Positions 46,560 through 55,524 of a stretch of DNA of 64,000 bases are shown here, piece after piece; positions within the stretch are counted from its first letter, which is position 1, and every line of letters starts with the position of its first letter. Below the pieces are notes generated by a model, which did not search any database, was not told the DNA's origin, and saw only the letters and a list, made by a program, of their open reading frames with translations. Made by a program: the position numbers and the translations under genes. The stretch is from Sinorhizobium fredii USDA 257 (GTDB taxonomy: Bacteria > Pseudomonadota > Alphaproteobacteria > Rhizobiales > Rhizobiaceae), in NCBI RefSeq assembly GCF_000265205.3, contig NC_018000.1, positions 868,001-932,000 of the forward strand, written 5' to 3'.

Positions 46560-48884
46560 TCAGAAGTAGTCCAGCTCTTCGAACCTGGTCTCGCCCACAT
46601 TGATGTCGCCCAACGTCCGGAAGCTGATGCGGGCGCCGATCGACCAGTCGTTGGCCACCGTGCTGTCGGTATCCCGCTCCGACTTGTACACGATCGAGAA
46701 CAGCGTGTCTTGATCGTCATAGGTCAGTCCCAGGCCTTGGCGGGATACAACGCCTTCATTGATGTCATAGGTCAACGCGCCGAACACCGACCAGAAGTCG
46801 TGGAATCGGTAGGCCGCCGCTGTCTGAATTTCATCCTGATCGGATTGCGAGCCGTAGAGCGGCTGTGCCTCAATCCGCGTATAGGTGAAGGCGGCCTGCC
46901 ATGTCAGGCCGAGATAGCCGACAGTCGCATCAGCGCGCCGCAGGTCGAAGTCCTTCTCGTCCAGTCGTCCGGAGAGGCTCGCCATCAGACCGGATGGAGC
47001 GTCGACACCGAACATGGCGACATAGTCGGATCGGTCGGTTTCCAGGCCGGAATCGGCGCCGGCCTTGACGAGATCGTCCGTCGCGAACGAGTTCAGCCCG
47101 CCGAGGTGGAACGATTGGCCGGCAATGGCGCGCAGGCCGTAGCCGCTGTCGAAGCTTCCCGTATATCGGAAGCCGACATTGGCGCGTGTTCCGCCTTCGA
47201 TGCGGTCGAAGCCGGAGAACTTGTCGCGATCGAAGAGGTTGGTGGCGTCGAAGACGAAGCTCTGGGCATCTTCGTTCGGGAGTGCGCCGGCATATTCTTC
47301 GTTTGGACGCGCATAAAGCTGCGCGATCGGCTCCAGCACGTGGCTGCTCGTCTCACCGGCGAAAAGGATCGGATAACGAGCCTCGAGACCTGCGGTGAGC
47401 ATGCGCCGCGTCACGGCATCGCTGCTCGTGAAATCGCCTGTGTAGCCGACCGGGTCGTCCACATTGACGCCCACAGCGTCACCGCGCGCCGCAAGCAGCG
47501 GCGTCAGAACGAGCCCGCCGGGCGCGATGAAGGTCCGTTTCCATTCGAGTTCGCCGGTCAGGCGATGCGACGTGCCTTCGAGCCCGCGGAAGCGATCGAC
47601 GCCGAACACCGTCGTATCCCGGTCCAGCCGGTTGCGCTTGACATTCGTGAAGTTGATGTCGGCGTTGAGTTCTCCGCCCAGCACCGGCTCGGGCGCCGTG
47701 TAGGAATAGTCGAGGACCTGCGCGACCGGCTGCTGGTTTTCCGCGATGCTGTCCGGGTCGGCATCCTGAATATCGAAATAGAAGGCGCGCAGGTCGAAAT
47801 AATTGCGCCTGCCGAGGCCAGACAGATAAGCCTGGTTGACATACGTCGTGCCGTCGAACGTCGAAAGATCATAGGTCTTGGCGAAGTTGTTGTCCGATTG
47901 GACGAGAACGTTCCAGCCGAAGGTCCAGCGCGGATTGATCTCGAATCGGCCCCTGGACGCCACCATGCCGCGTGCGGTCTCCTCGGCGTCGACCGTACCA
48001 GGCGTGAACTGGTCCCTGTCCATCTGGCTGATGCCGGCCACGTTCAGCGTGTGCATGCCGTTGTGGAAGCGCTGGCGGAACTCGCCTTCGAGCAGGAAGC
48101 CCTGGCGCGTCAATCCGGTCGTGGTGACGGTCGCGTCCATATAGGGCGAGATCGCCCAATAATAGGGGATACCGACGCCGGCGCCGAGTTTCTGCGCGTA
48201 GCGGAACGTCGGAAACAGGAAGCCGCTCTTGCGCTTGACCGTGTGGTCAGGGATTTCCATCACCGGTATGTAGGCGATCGGCTTTCCGAAAAGTTCGAAA
48301 TAGGCGTGTTCAAGCCGAATCGTGCGGGTGCGGCCGTTCTGGATGACACGCTGCGCCTTGATGTGCCACAGCGAGCGGTGCTCCGGCTTGGTCGAGCAAG
48401 GCGTACAGGCGGTATAGACGGCCTTGTTCAGGATGAACTCTTCGCCGTTGCGTCGTTCGCCGCTCTCGGCCGCGAGCCGGGTCAGGTCCGTCGTCTCGAT
48501 CCGCAACGCTTCGACGAATCCATTGCCGAAATCGTCGGTGACGTCCATCTTGTCGGCATAGACGACATTGCCGCCAGGCTCGACCAGCTGGACTTCTCCG
48601 GTCGCAAGAATGCGGCCGCTCTTTTGATTGTATTCGACCTGGCGGGCCACCATTTTGTAGCCGCCATATTCGATCTGCACGTTGCCGCGCACGGTGACGA
48701 TTTCCGTGTCGCGGTTGTAGACCAGCTCGTTGGCGGTCAGCAGCAGTTTCGCATCAGCCGGGATGTTCGGCTGCAGCTCATCGATTCGGGTAGATGTGTC
48801 CTGCGCCATGGCCGGCGCATGCATTCCGATGGCAAGCGCATGCAGCGCCACGCCTGCGAGGAGGGCGGCGTTGATAAGCTTCAT
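46560..48884 (-). CDS. lptD: LPS assembly outer-membrane protein LptD
   Basis: A 774-residue protein with signal peptide ('MKLINAALLAGVALHALAIG', cleavage near 'AMAQ'). It has an N-terminal OstA/jellyroll region ('ANELVYNRDTEIVTVRGNVQ', 'ATGEVQLVEPGG') and a long C-terminal beta-barrel ending 'ETRFEELDYF' with terminal Phe. It inserts LPS in the outer leaflet. ATG 48884 places the signal peptide correctly; an in-frame GTG at 48908 is the alternative. Starts 23 bases after lptG. Confidence 0.95.
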   Translation of the reverse strand: MKLINAALLAGVALHALAIGMHAPAMAQDTSTRIDELQPNIPADAKLLLTANELVYNRDTEIVTVRGNVQIEYGGYKMVARQVEYNQKSGRILATGEVQLVEPGGNVVYADKMDVTDDFGNGFVEALRIETTDLTRLAAESGERRNGEEFILNKAVYTACTPCSTKPEHRSLWHIKAQRVIQNGRTRTIRLEHAYFELFGKPIAYIPVMEIPDHTVKRKSGFLFPTFRYAQKLGAGVGIPYYWAISPYMDATVTTTGLTRQGFLLEGEFRQRFHNGMHTLNVAGISQMDRDQFTPGTVDAEETARGMVASRGRFEINPRWTFGWNVLVQSDNNFAKTYDLSTFDGTTYVNQAYLSGLGRRNYFDLRAFYFDIQDADPDSIAENQQPVAQVLDYSYTAPEPVLGGELNADINFTNVKRNRLDRDTTVFGVDRFRGLEGTSHRLTGELEWKRTFIAPGGLVLTPLLAARGDAVGVNVDDPVGYTGDFTSSDAVTRRMLTAGLEARYPILFAGETSSHVLEPIAQLYARPNEEYAGALPNEDAQSFVFDATNLFDRDKFSGFDRIEGGTRANVGFRYTGSFDSGYGLRAIAGQSFHLGGLNSFATDDLVKAGADSGLETDRSDYVAMFGVDAPSGLMASLSGRLDEKDFDLRRADATVGYLGLTWQAAFTYTRIEAQPLYGSQSDQDEIQTAAAYRFHDFWSVFGALTYDINEGVVSRQGLGLTYDDQDTLFSIVYKSERDTDSTVANDWSIGARISFRTLGDINVGETRFEELDYF

Positions 48885-48907
48885 AGGTCCGCGGTTGCCT
48901 GCCGCCA

Positions 48908-49990
48908 CTAGCCATCCTCCTGATGTAATAGAATCGTCGAGCCCAGCGCCATCGCTACAACAACTGGCAACCAGGCTGCAACGAACGGAGGCACAATACC
49001 GCTGCTCCCGAATGCTTTGACAAGCACGGTGACGACATAAAGCACGAAGCCTGACAGGATTCCACCGAGAATTACGGAGCGCGATTGGTTGAATCGGCTA
49101 AATTTCAAGGACACGCATGCGGCGATCAGAGTCATTGCAACGAGAAGCAGCGGCAGCGACAGGAGCGAGTGAAGCTGGGTCTCCATGGCGTCGGTCGAGA
49201 AGCCGAAGGACCGGGCCACGTCAATCTTGTGCGGCAGGTCGAAAAATTGAATGGAATCAGCCTTTGCCAGACGTTCCTGGACGAAATCGGCCTTCAGATT
49301 CGTACGCAGTTGTACCGTTTCCAGCCGTCGGGGCAGGCGTCCGTTGCCGCTTTCGGTGACCCCCTTAAGGAGCCAGTAACCATCTTCGAGTTTCGCCGAC
49401 TTCGCATCCTGCCTCAGGATGATCGTTCCCTGTGGATCAAAGTGGATAACGGTGACGTTGATGAGCTCCGTGCCGCCGTTCTGGACGGACCGTGCGCCAA
49501 TGATCGTGTCCGTGCCGTCATAGATCTGTCTGAGCCACGGAATCGAATTGGATTGCGCCGAGCGGGACGAGCCCCATTCCGCCTCCAGCGCTTCGGCCCT
49601 CTTTGTTCCCCAGGCGGCAAGCGGGTTGAGTGCGACGACGGCGAGAACGCCGACGAGAAACGCTCCCAGCACGAATGGTCTCAAGAACTGCCACACGGAA
49701 ATGCCAGCGGCCCGCGTGACGACCAACTCGTAGCGGCGGTTGAGCGAAATCAGTGCCGCCATCGCAGAAAAGAGTGCCACGAAGGGAACCGTCTGCTGCA
49801 GGATGGTCGGGATGCGGAACGTCGTCATCAGCAGCGCGCCGGAAACCGTGTAATGCGGCAAGGCCGACATACGGCTGGCGAGCTCGCTGAAATCGATGAT
49901 GAAGATCAGCGCGAAGATGCCGATCAGAAACCAGAACGTCGTGACGATGTACCGCTTGAAGAAATAGCGTCCAAGGGTGCTGAGGATCAT
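48908..49990 (-). CDS. lptG: LPS export permease LptG
   Basis: A 360-residue YjgP/YjgQ permease with three N-terminal and three C-terminal membrane helices around a periplasmic jellyroll. 'TLGRYFFKRYIVTTFWF' is the family start; 'MTLIAACVSLKFSRFNQ' lies in a C-terminal helix. Pairs with LptF and the LptB ATPase. ATG 49990 overlaps the lptF stop (ATGA). Confidence 0.94.
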   Translation of the reverse strand: MILSTLGRYFFKRYIVTTFWFLIGIFALIFIIDFSELASRMSALPHYTVSGALLMTTFRIPTILQQTVPFVALFSAMAALISLNRRYELVVTRAAGISVWQFLRPFVLGAFLVGVLAVVALNPLAAWGTKRAEALEAEWGSSRSAQSNSIPWLRQIYDGTDTIIGARSVQNGGTELINVTVIHFDPQGTIILRQDAKSAKLEDGYWLLKGVTESGNGRLPRRLETVQLRTNLKADFVQERLAKADSIQFFDLPHKIDVARSFGFSTDAMETQLHSLLSLPLLLVAMTLIAACVSLKFSRFNQSRSVILGGILSGFVLYVVTVLVKAFGSSGIVPPFVAAWLPVVVAMALGSTILLHQEDG

Positions 49991-51159
49991 GACGGCTGTT
50001 CCCCATCGACGCCAGCCGGCCGCACGAGCCGAAGCCGCAGCATCAGATCGGTGAGCTTTTCTTTCCAGGTCATCGGTATGTCGAGGCGGCGGTTGCTGGC
50101 GAGCTGGCGTATCGCCAGGGCACCGGTCACCAGCGGCACAAGATACATGAGCGGTACGAACCAGATCGAATCTTCCGCGCTGTTGCCGGCGTAGAAAGTC
50201 ATCCAGCGGATGACGAGAGCCGCACCCACGGCGCTGAGCGTCGGATGCACGCGCGCCTCCCGGTGCGAGCGGGCATCGCTGCTGACGACGAGGGCGATCA
50301 AGCCGAAGAGGAGCGGGTATGTCCACTCGGTGAGACGCCGGTGCAGTTCCGCAGTAAAGGTCAGCGGCGAGCGCTTGTAGGAAGAATCGTTCGGATCGGG
50401 AGCGATGAGATAGAAGAGGTCGCGATCCTTGGCCCGGATGGTGGCCTCGCCGGCCGCCCGGGTCATGTCGGTGAGATCGAAGGCATAGGAATCGAACTTG
50501 ATGACGGAGACGCCGCCGTCCGGCAATTTGCGATGGACTTCGCCGTCCTTCATCACGAGCGCCGAGCGCTCCTCGTCCACCGCCCCCTCGCGCGCATAAT
50601 AGACGAGTTCGAAATTCGGATTGCGCGAATCGGCGACGAAGATGCCATGCAGGACGCCGCCGCTGCGCCGGGCGGCGACCTGTACGTAAAGCCCGTCGGT
50701 GATCTTCCGAAAGGCGTTTTCCTGCACGACGGTGGACAGCAAGTCGGCATGCGCCGTCGCGATCATCTTGCGCACGGCAACGCGCGAATAGGGCTCGACG
50801 AAATTGTCGATGACGAAGGAGAGGGCGCTCAGCCCAATGGCGAGATAGATCACCGGCCGGATGACGGACATGCGCGAACTGCCGGCGGCGTTGAGCACCG
50901 TCAGTTCCGAATCCGTGTTCATCACGCTCAGCGTCTGGGTGACGCCGATCAGCAGCGCGAAGGGCAGAATGATCGGAACGACCGAAGGCAGGATCAGCGT
51001 CGCAAGCTTGAGGAAGGCGAAGATCGACTGGCCGCTGTCCGTGACGAGGTTAACGTTGCTCAGCGCCTGCGTGGTCCAGACGATGCCGAGCAGCGGCAGG
51101 AGCGTTGCCAGGAACATGATCGTGGCGCGCCGGAAGATGTAGCGTTCGATCAGCTTCAT
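49987..51159 (-). CDS. lptF: LPS export permease LptF
   Basis: A 390-residue permease of the same family: 'MKLIERYIFRRATIMFLATL' start, 'NTDSELTVLNAAGSS' conserved cytosolic loop, periplasmic jellyroll, three C-terminal helices. ATG 51159 is chosen; the frame runs upstream without family sequence. First gene of the lptF-lptG-lptD-surA-pdxA-rsmA operon. Confidence 0.94.
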   Translation of the reverse strand: MKLIERYIFRRATIMFLATLLPLLGIVWTTQALSNVNLVTDSGQSIFAFLKLATLILPSVVPIILPFALLIGVTQTLSVMNTDSELTVLNAAGSSRMSVIRPVIYLAIGLSALSFVIDNFVEPYSRVAVRKMIATAHADLLSTVVQENAFRKITDGLYVQVAARRSGGVLHGIFVADSRNPNFELVYYAREGAVDEERSALVMKDGEVHRKLPDGGVSVIKFDSYAFDLTDMTRAAGEATIRAKDRDLFYLIAPDPNDSSYKRSPLTFTAELHRRLTEWTYPLLFGLIALVVSSDARSHREARVHPTLSAVGAALVIRWMTFYAGNSAEDSIWFVPLMYLVPLVTGALAIRQLASNRRLDIPMTWKEKLTDLMLRLRLVRPAGVDGEQPS

Positions 51160-51469
51160 ATCCGTTTCCGACCCAAATCCTGCTCTTCGTTCAAGCCGCT
51201 CATGCGTATGCGAGCCTCGTATTCGCTGTCCGGCCGAACCGGTCCCCGTTCCCTGCATCCGAACTCGGAGTCTCGAACAACAGGGATAACATAAGACGAA
51301 GAACTGCGGTTAACCGCATGTAAACATGTGGGGGCATCTTGCCAAGCGTCTCAAAAGCGAGAAGGGTGCGCGCCACGGTTTTGAACACGGCCGACGTCGC
51401 GAATGTCCGCCACTGTAGCCGTCCGGTAACAGCCAGACGGAAGCCCACCAGAAATGCCCGGAGTTCTGT
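51160..51469. other. Divergent spacer between lptF and pepA
   Basis: A 310-base spacer holding both promoters. It contains two adjoining palindromes (51306-51328, listed separately). No gene seen. Confidence 0.5.
51306..51328. promoter_or_regulatory. Paired palindromes between lptF and pepA (candidate operator)
   Basis: GCGGTTAACCGC (51306-51317) is a perfect 12-base palindrome; it shares its last base with CATGTAAACATG (51317-51328), which has perfect 5-base arms around AA. Two adjoining dyads in a divergent promoter region suggest protein binding, but the factor is unknown. Confidence 0.4.
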
Positions 51470-52963
51470 ATGCCGATGAAGTTCGAGTTCACTTTCAGCA
51501 AATCCCATCGCCCGGCCGGGGGCTCCGCAGTGCTCCTGCAGGTCGCGGGCGCGAAAGAGCCGGCCGGTGCCGCTGTCGTCGATCCCGAGGGCGTCCTGCC
51601 GAGGGCCGTGAAGATAGGAAAGTTCACCGGCAAGGCCCTAGCCGCCCTCGACGTCGTTGCACCACACGGTTCGCCGGCAGATCGGATCATCCTTCTCGGC
51701 CTTGGAGATGCGGCGGCGCTCACGAGCCATGATTGGCTGAAGGCCGGCGGCGCCGCGGCCGCGAAGCTCCGCTCTGCCGAGAAGGCCACGATCTTCATCG
51801 ATGCGCCCGGCGTTGACGTCACAGGCAAGGCGGCTGCTGACTTCGTGCTCGGCATGGAAATGAACGCCTATGTTTTCGACAGCTACAAGACGCGCAAGTC
51901 CGACGACGAATCGAAGACTGCTCAGAAAGTGGTGAAGGTCACCATCGTCACCGGCATGGTTATTGCCGCCAAAAAGGCATTCGCCACCGTCCAGGCGGTC
52001 GGCGAGGGTGTCTTCCTGGCGCGCGATCTCGTCAACGAGCCCGCCAATGTGCTCGGCCCGGTGGAGTTTGCGGCGCGCGCCAAGGAACTGGAGAAGCTCG
52101 GGGTCGAGGTCGAGACCCTGACCGAGCGGGAAATGAAGAAACTCGGAATGGGTGCGCTGCTCGGCGTTGCGCAGGGATCCTCCCGCCCGCCGCGATTGGT
52201 GGCGATGCAGTGGAAGGGCGGCAAGGCGAAGGACAAGCCGATTGCCTTCATCGGCAAGGGTGTCGTCTTCGACACGGGCGGCATCTCGATCAAGCCAGCC
52301 TCCGGCATGGAGGAGATGAAGGGCGACATGGGCGGTGCTGCCGCCGTGACCGGTCTCATGCATGTGCTGGCGGCTCGCAAGGCGAGCGTCAATGCCGTCG
52401 GCATCATCGGGTTGGTCGAGAACATGCCGGATGGCAGCGCGCAGCGGCCGGGCGACATCGTGACGTCGATGTCGGGGCAGACGATCGAGGTGATCAACAC
52501 CGACGCCGAGGGCAGGCTCGTTCTGTGCGACGCGCTCTGGTATTGCAACGATCGATTCAAGCCGAAGGCGATGATCGATCTGGCGACGCTCACCGGCGCG
52601 ATCATGGTGGCGCTCAGCAATCACTATGCCGGACTGTTCGCGAACGATGATCGCCTCGCCGAACAGCTGCTGAAGGCCGGCACGACGACACATGAGCGCC
52701 TGTGGCGGATGCCGCTCGGCAAGGAATACGACAAGATGATCGACAGCAAGTTTGCCGACATGAAGAATACCGGCGGCCGCCACGGCGGCTCGGTGACGGC
52801 GGCGCAGTTCCTGAAGCGTTTCGTCAAGGAGACGCCCTGGGCGCATCTCGACATCGCCGGTACGGCGATGGGTTCGCCGACCCATGAGATCAACCAGTCC
52901 TGGGGCTCGGGTTTCGGCGTGCGTCTCCTCGACGAACTGGTCCGGGCAAACTACGAATCCTGA
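51470..52963 (+). CDS. pepA: Leucyl aminopeptidase
   Basis: A 497-residue M17 metallo-aminopeptidase. The catalytic C-terminal domain has '[20 protein letters not shown]', '[11 protein letters not shown]' and the signature '[10 protein letters not shown]' with two-metal ligands. In some bacteria PepA also binds DNA; that is not evident here. GGAG lies before ATG 51470 (ATG 51476 possible). Ahead of holC, the usual pepA-holC pair. Confidence 0.96.
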   Translation: MPMKFEFTFSKSHRPAGGSAVLLQVAGAKEPAGAAVVDPEGVLPRAVKIGKFTGKALAALDVVAPHGSPADRIILLGLGDAAALTSHDWLKAGGAAAAKLRSAEKATIFIDAPGVDVTGKAAADFVLGMEMNAYVFDSYKTRKSDDESKTAQKVVKVTIVTGMVIAAKKAFATVQAVGEGVFLARDLVNEPANVLGPVEFAARAKELEKLGVEVETLTEREMKKLGMGALLGVAQGSSRPPRLVAMQWKGGKAKDKPIAFIGKGVVFDTGGISIKPASGMEEMKGDMGGAAAVTGLMHVLAARKASVNAVGIIGLVENMPDGSAQRPGDIVTSMSGQTIEVINTDAEGRLVLCDALWYCNDRFKPKAMIDLATLTGAIMVALSNHYAGLFANDDRLAEQLLKAGTTTHERLWRMPLGKEYDKMIDSKFADMKNTGGRHGGSVTAAQFLKRFVKETPWAHLDIAGTAMGSPTHEINQSWGSGFGVRLLDELVRANYES

Positions 52964-52992
52964 TTGCCTGGTGGATCCCGGGAGAGATCGGC

Positions 52993-53442
52993 ATGACCGA
53001 AATCCTTTTCTACCACCTGACCGAATCGAAGCTCGAGGACGCCCTGCCGCCGCTCCTGGACAAGAGCATCGAGCGCGGCTGGCGGGTGGTCGTGCAAACA
53101 GTTGACGCGGAAAGGCGCGAAGCGCTCGACACGCATCTCTGGGTCTATCGCGACGACAGCTTCCTGCCGCACGGTACGGATGCGGGCGAATTCGCGACCG
53201 AGCAACCGATCCTGATCGTCGCCGACAATGGCAACCAGAACGGGGCGACCGTGCGCTTTCTCGTCGATGGCGCCGAGCCGCCGCCGGTCTCCGAATACGA
53301 GCGCGTCGTCTTCATGTTCGACGGCTACGACCAGCAACAGCTCGAGGCGGCGCGCGGCCAATGGAAGCGGCTGAAGGGCGAGGGGCACAACCTCACCTAT
53401 TGGCAGCAGAACCGCGACGGCCGCTGGGAGAAGAAGGCCTGA
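52993..53442 (+). CDS. holC: DNA polymerase III subunit chi
   Basis: A 149-residue HolC: 'MTEILFYHLTESKLEDALPP', 'WRVVVQT', 'HLWVYRDDSFLPHG', 'VFMFDGYDQQQLEAARGQWK'. It links the clamp loader to SSB. GGAGAG precedes the ATG; 29 bases after pepA. Confidence 0.94.
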   Translation: MTEILFYHLTESKLEDALPPLLDKSIERGWRVVVQTVDAERREALDTHLWVYRDDSFLPHGTDAGEFATEQPILIVADNGNQNGATVRFLVDGAEPPPVSEYERVVFMFDGYDQQQLEAARGQWKRLKGEGHNLTYWQQNRDGRWEKKA

Positions 53443-53459
53443 AGCTCTTCCGAAAAACA

Positions 53460-53486
53460 CAAGGCCCGCGAAAACCGCGGGCCTTG
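53460..53486. terminator. Terminator between holC and the Gfo/Idh gene
   Basis: Perfect 11-base stem CAAGGCCCGCG (53460-53470) / CGCGGGCCTTG (53476-53486), loop of five, between convergent genes. Confidence 0.75.
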
Positions 53487-53506
53487 ATATTGCAGCTGAG
53501 TGAAGC

Positions 53507-54433
53507 TCAGTCGTGGAAGGCCTCGACGAACTTGCGCCGGCCGAGCATGAAGGCGTCGGCGACGTGGCGCAACGGCGAAAGATCCACGTCCGATCGGCCC
53601 TCTTTAATGATCTCGGCAAAACGCCGATAGAGCATCGGATATTCCTCTTCCGGCTCGTCATGAACGATCTTGCCGTCGAGGGCGAGCTTGGCACCACCTT
53701 CGGAGAGAACCATCTCGCCGGCCTCGGTCTCGGCAACGATGTCCCAGCTCTGCTTGCCCATCTGGCGCCAATCGAACTCAGCCGAAACGTTCAGCTTTCG
53801 GGCATCGCTGAAGGCGATCGAAGCGGCGATCGGTGCGTCGCGGTTCTCGGGAAATTCGAGCGTCGCCGAGGTTATGAAGATCGGGTGGGGCAGGATATGA
53901 GTAATGATCGACAGGGCGTTGATCCCCGGATCGAACACGCCGAGCCCGCCAGCCGCCCAAATCCATTCCTGGTTCGGATGCCAGTGCCGGACATCCTCCT
54001 TCCAGATGATCTTGACATTGCGGATCGTGGTCGCCGCGAGAAAGGCCTTGGCCGCTTCGACCGCCGGCGCATAGCGCGAATGCCAGCTCGCAAAGAGCGA
54101 AAGACCCTTTTCCGCCGCCAGCGCCTGAAGGTCTGCGACCTCGCTCAGGGTCGCGCCCGGCGGTTTTTCGAGGAAGACATGCTTGCCGGCCTCGAGGGCC
54201 GTGCGGGCCGCTTCATAGCGGTATTGCGGCGGCATGCAGAGCGAGACTGCCTCGATCGCCGGCACCGCTTCGAGCATCGCTTCGATCGACTTGAAATTGT
54301 CGATGCCATCGACCGTTCCATGGCGGCTCGCCGCTGCGGTCAGTCGATAGTCGGCATTCTTGGCGAGTGCCGGCAGATGCTGATCGCGGACGATTTTTCC
54401 GACGCCGACAATGGCAATTCGAATGGGAGACAT
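53507..54433 (-). CDS. Gfo/Idh/MocA oxidoreductase, probably D-galactose 1-dehydrogenase
   Basis: A 308-residue NAD(P)-dependent sugar dehydrogenase. Rossmann motif 'IAIVGVGKIVRDQHLPAL', family 'HVFLEKPPGATLSE', and the run 'WKEDVRHWHPNQEWIW' with 'GGLGVFDPGINALSI'. From memory these match pseudomonad and rhizobial galactose 1-dehydrogenases (D-galactose to galactonolactone, De Ley-Doudoroff route). No other galactose gene is adjacent, so the substrate is inference. Confidence 0.75.
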   Translation of the reverse strand: MSPIRIAIVGVGKIVRDQHLPALAKNADYRLTAAASRHGTVDGIDNFKSIEAMLEAVPAIEAVSLCMPPQYRYEAARTALEAGKHVFLEKPPGATLSEVADLQALAAEKGLSLFASWHSRYAPAVEAAKAFLAATTIRNVKIIWKEDVRHWHPNQEWIWAAGGLGVFDPGINALSIITHILPHPIFITSATLEFPENRDAPIAASIAFSDARKLNVSAEFDWRQMGKQSWDIVAETEAGEMVLSEGGAKLALDGKIVHDEPEEEYPMLYRRFAEIIKEGRSDVDLSPLRHVADAFMLGRRKFVEAFHD

Positions 54434-54628
54434 GGTGCTTCGCTCTTAATTAGTATGACTTATTCTCGCCCTTGTAGCAGATTGGGGGCAGTGGGCAAGC
54501 GGGGTTCCGTCTTGAAATAAGCTGGCACCTCAGGGCACAACTTGCAAACACAAATCTGTTATGCCTCCGGTGAAGTCGGGCGACGGTTTCGCTGATCTGT
54601 TGATCGGAACGACAGTTGAGGATTTGCC

Positions 54629-55468
54629 ATGCCGAACATCCGCCGCGCCATGCGCGCCGAGCTTGACACGATCATCGACTGGGCGGCGAGGGAGGGATGG
54701 AATCCTGGTCTCGAAGACGCCAACGCGTTCTGGACCGCCGACCCGGAGGGCTATTGGGTTGCGACCGAAAAGGAGACCTTGGCGGCGGCCATCTCGCTTG
54801 TGCGCTACGGCAGCCAATATGCCTTTCTCGGCCTTTATATTGCCGACCCGGCCTTTCGCGGCAGGGGCATCGGCCTCGCGCTCTGGAAGCGAGCGATCGC
54901 CAGCGCGGAGGGCCGCGTCATCGGCCTCGACGGCGTGGTAGCCCAGCAGGACAATTATCGAAAGTCGGGTTTCGCCTGGGCGCATGCGAATATTCGCTAT
55001 GGCGGTTCCGTCAATGTCGCCGAGCCTCCGGGCACCCATCTGATCGATGTGGCTCCGGTCCATGTCGCGGCCCTGACCGACTATGACCGCCGTTTCAATC
55101 CGGCCCGCCGCGACGCATTTCTGTATGAATGGACGAAGCAGTTGCCGACCCGACGAAGCGTGCTTCTCCTGCGCGACGGCACCATCGCCGGATACGGGAC
55201 GATCCGCGCCTGCCGCGAAGGATTGAAGATCGGCCCGCTCTTTGCCGATAATGAGACCGGCGCCGATCTCATCTTCCGCAAGCTGTCTGCAGGCGCAAAG
55301 GGGCAGCGGATCTACCTCGACATTCCCGAGCCGAATGCCTCGGCGAGGGCGCTTTGCGAACGCTACAACATGAAGCCGGTCTTCGAGACGGCGCGCATGT
55401 ATCGTGGACCGGCGCCGGACCTGCCGCTTTCACGGATTTACGGCATTACCATGTTCGAACTCGGCTGA
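54629..55468 (+). CDS. GNAT family N-acetyltransferase with second C-terminal acyltransferase-like domain
   Basis: A 279-residue protein. The N-terminal GNAT domain has the acetyl-CoA loop 'FRGRGIGLALWKRAI'; the second half ('SVLLLRDGTIAGYGTIRACR', 'NMKPVFETARMYRG') is a degenerate GNAT repeat of the kind fused to it in this family. Substrate unknown. GAGGA precedes ATG 54629. Confidence 0.82.
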   Translation: MPNIRRAMRAELDTIIDWAAREGWNPGLEDANAFWTADPEGYWVATEKETLAAAISLVRYGSQYAFLGLYIADPAFRGRGIGLALWKRAIASAEGRVIGLDGVVAQQDNYRKSGFAWAHANIRYGGSVNVAEPPGTHLIDVAPVHVAALTDYDRRFNPARRDAFLYEWTKQLPTRRSVLLLRDGTIAGYGTIRACREGLKIGPLFADNETGADLIFRKLSAGAKGQRIYLDIPEPNASARALCERYNMKPVFETARMYRGPAPDLPLSRIYGITMFELG

Positions 55469-55524
55469 TCTGGTCGAGAAGCATCCGCCGTCCGCTACGG
55501 GAGGCGATGCCCAGGGGAAAGGCT

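Noticed and set aside
46470..48911. An 813-codon open frame on the plus strand opposite lptD
   Set aside because: It is the exact antisense of a well-supported lptD; long antisense frames are expected at this GC content, and its translation has no family character.
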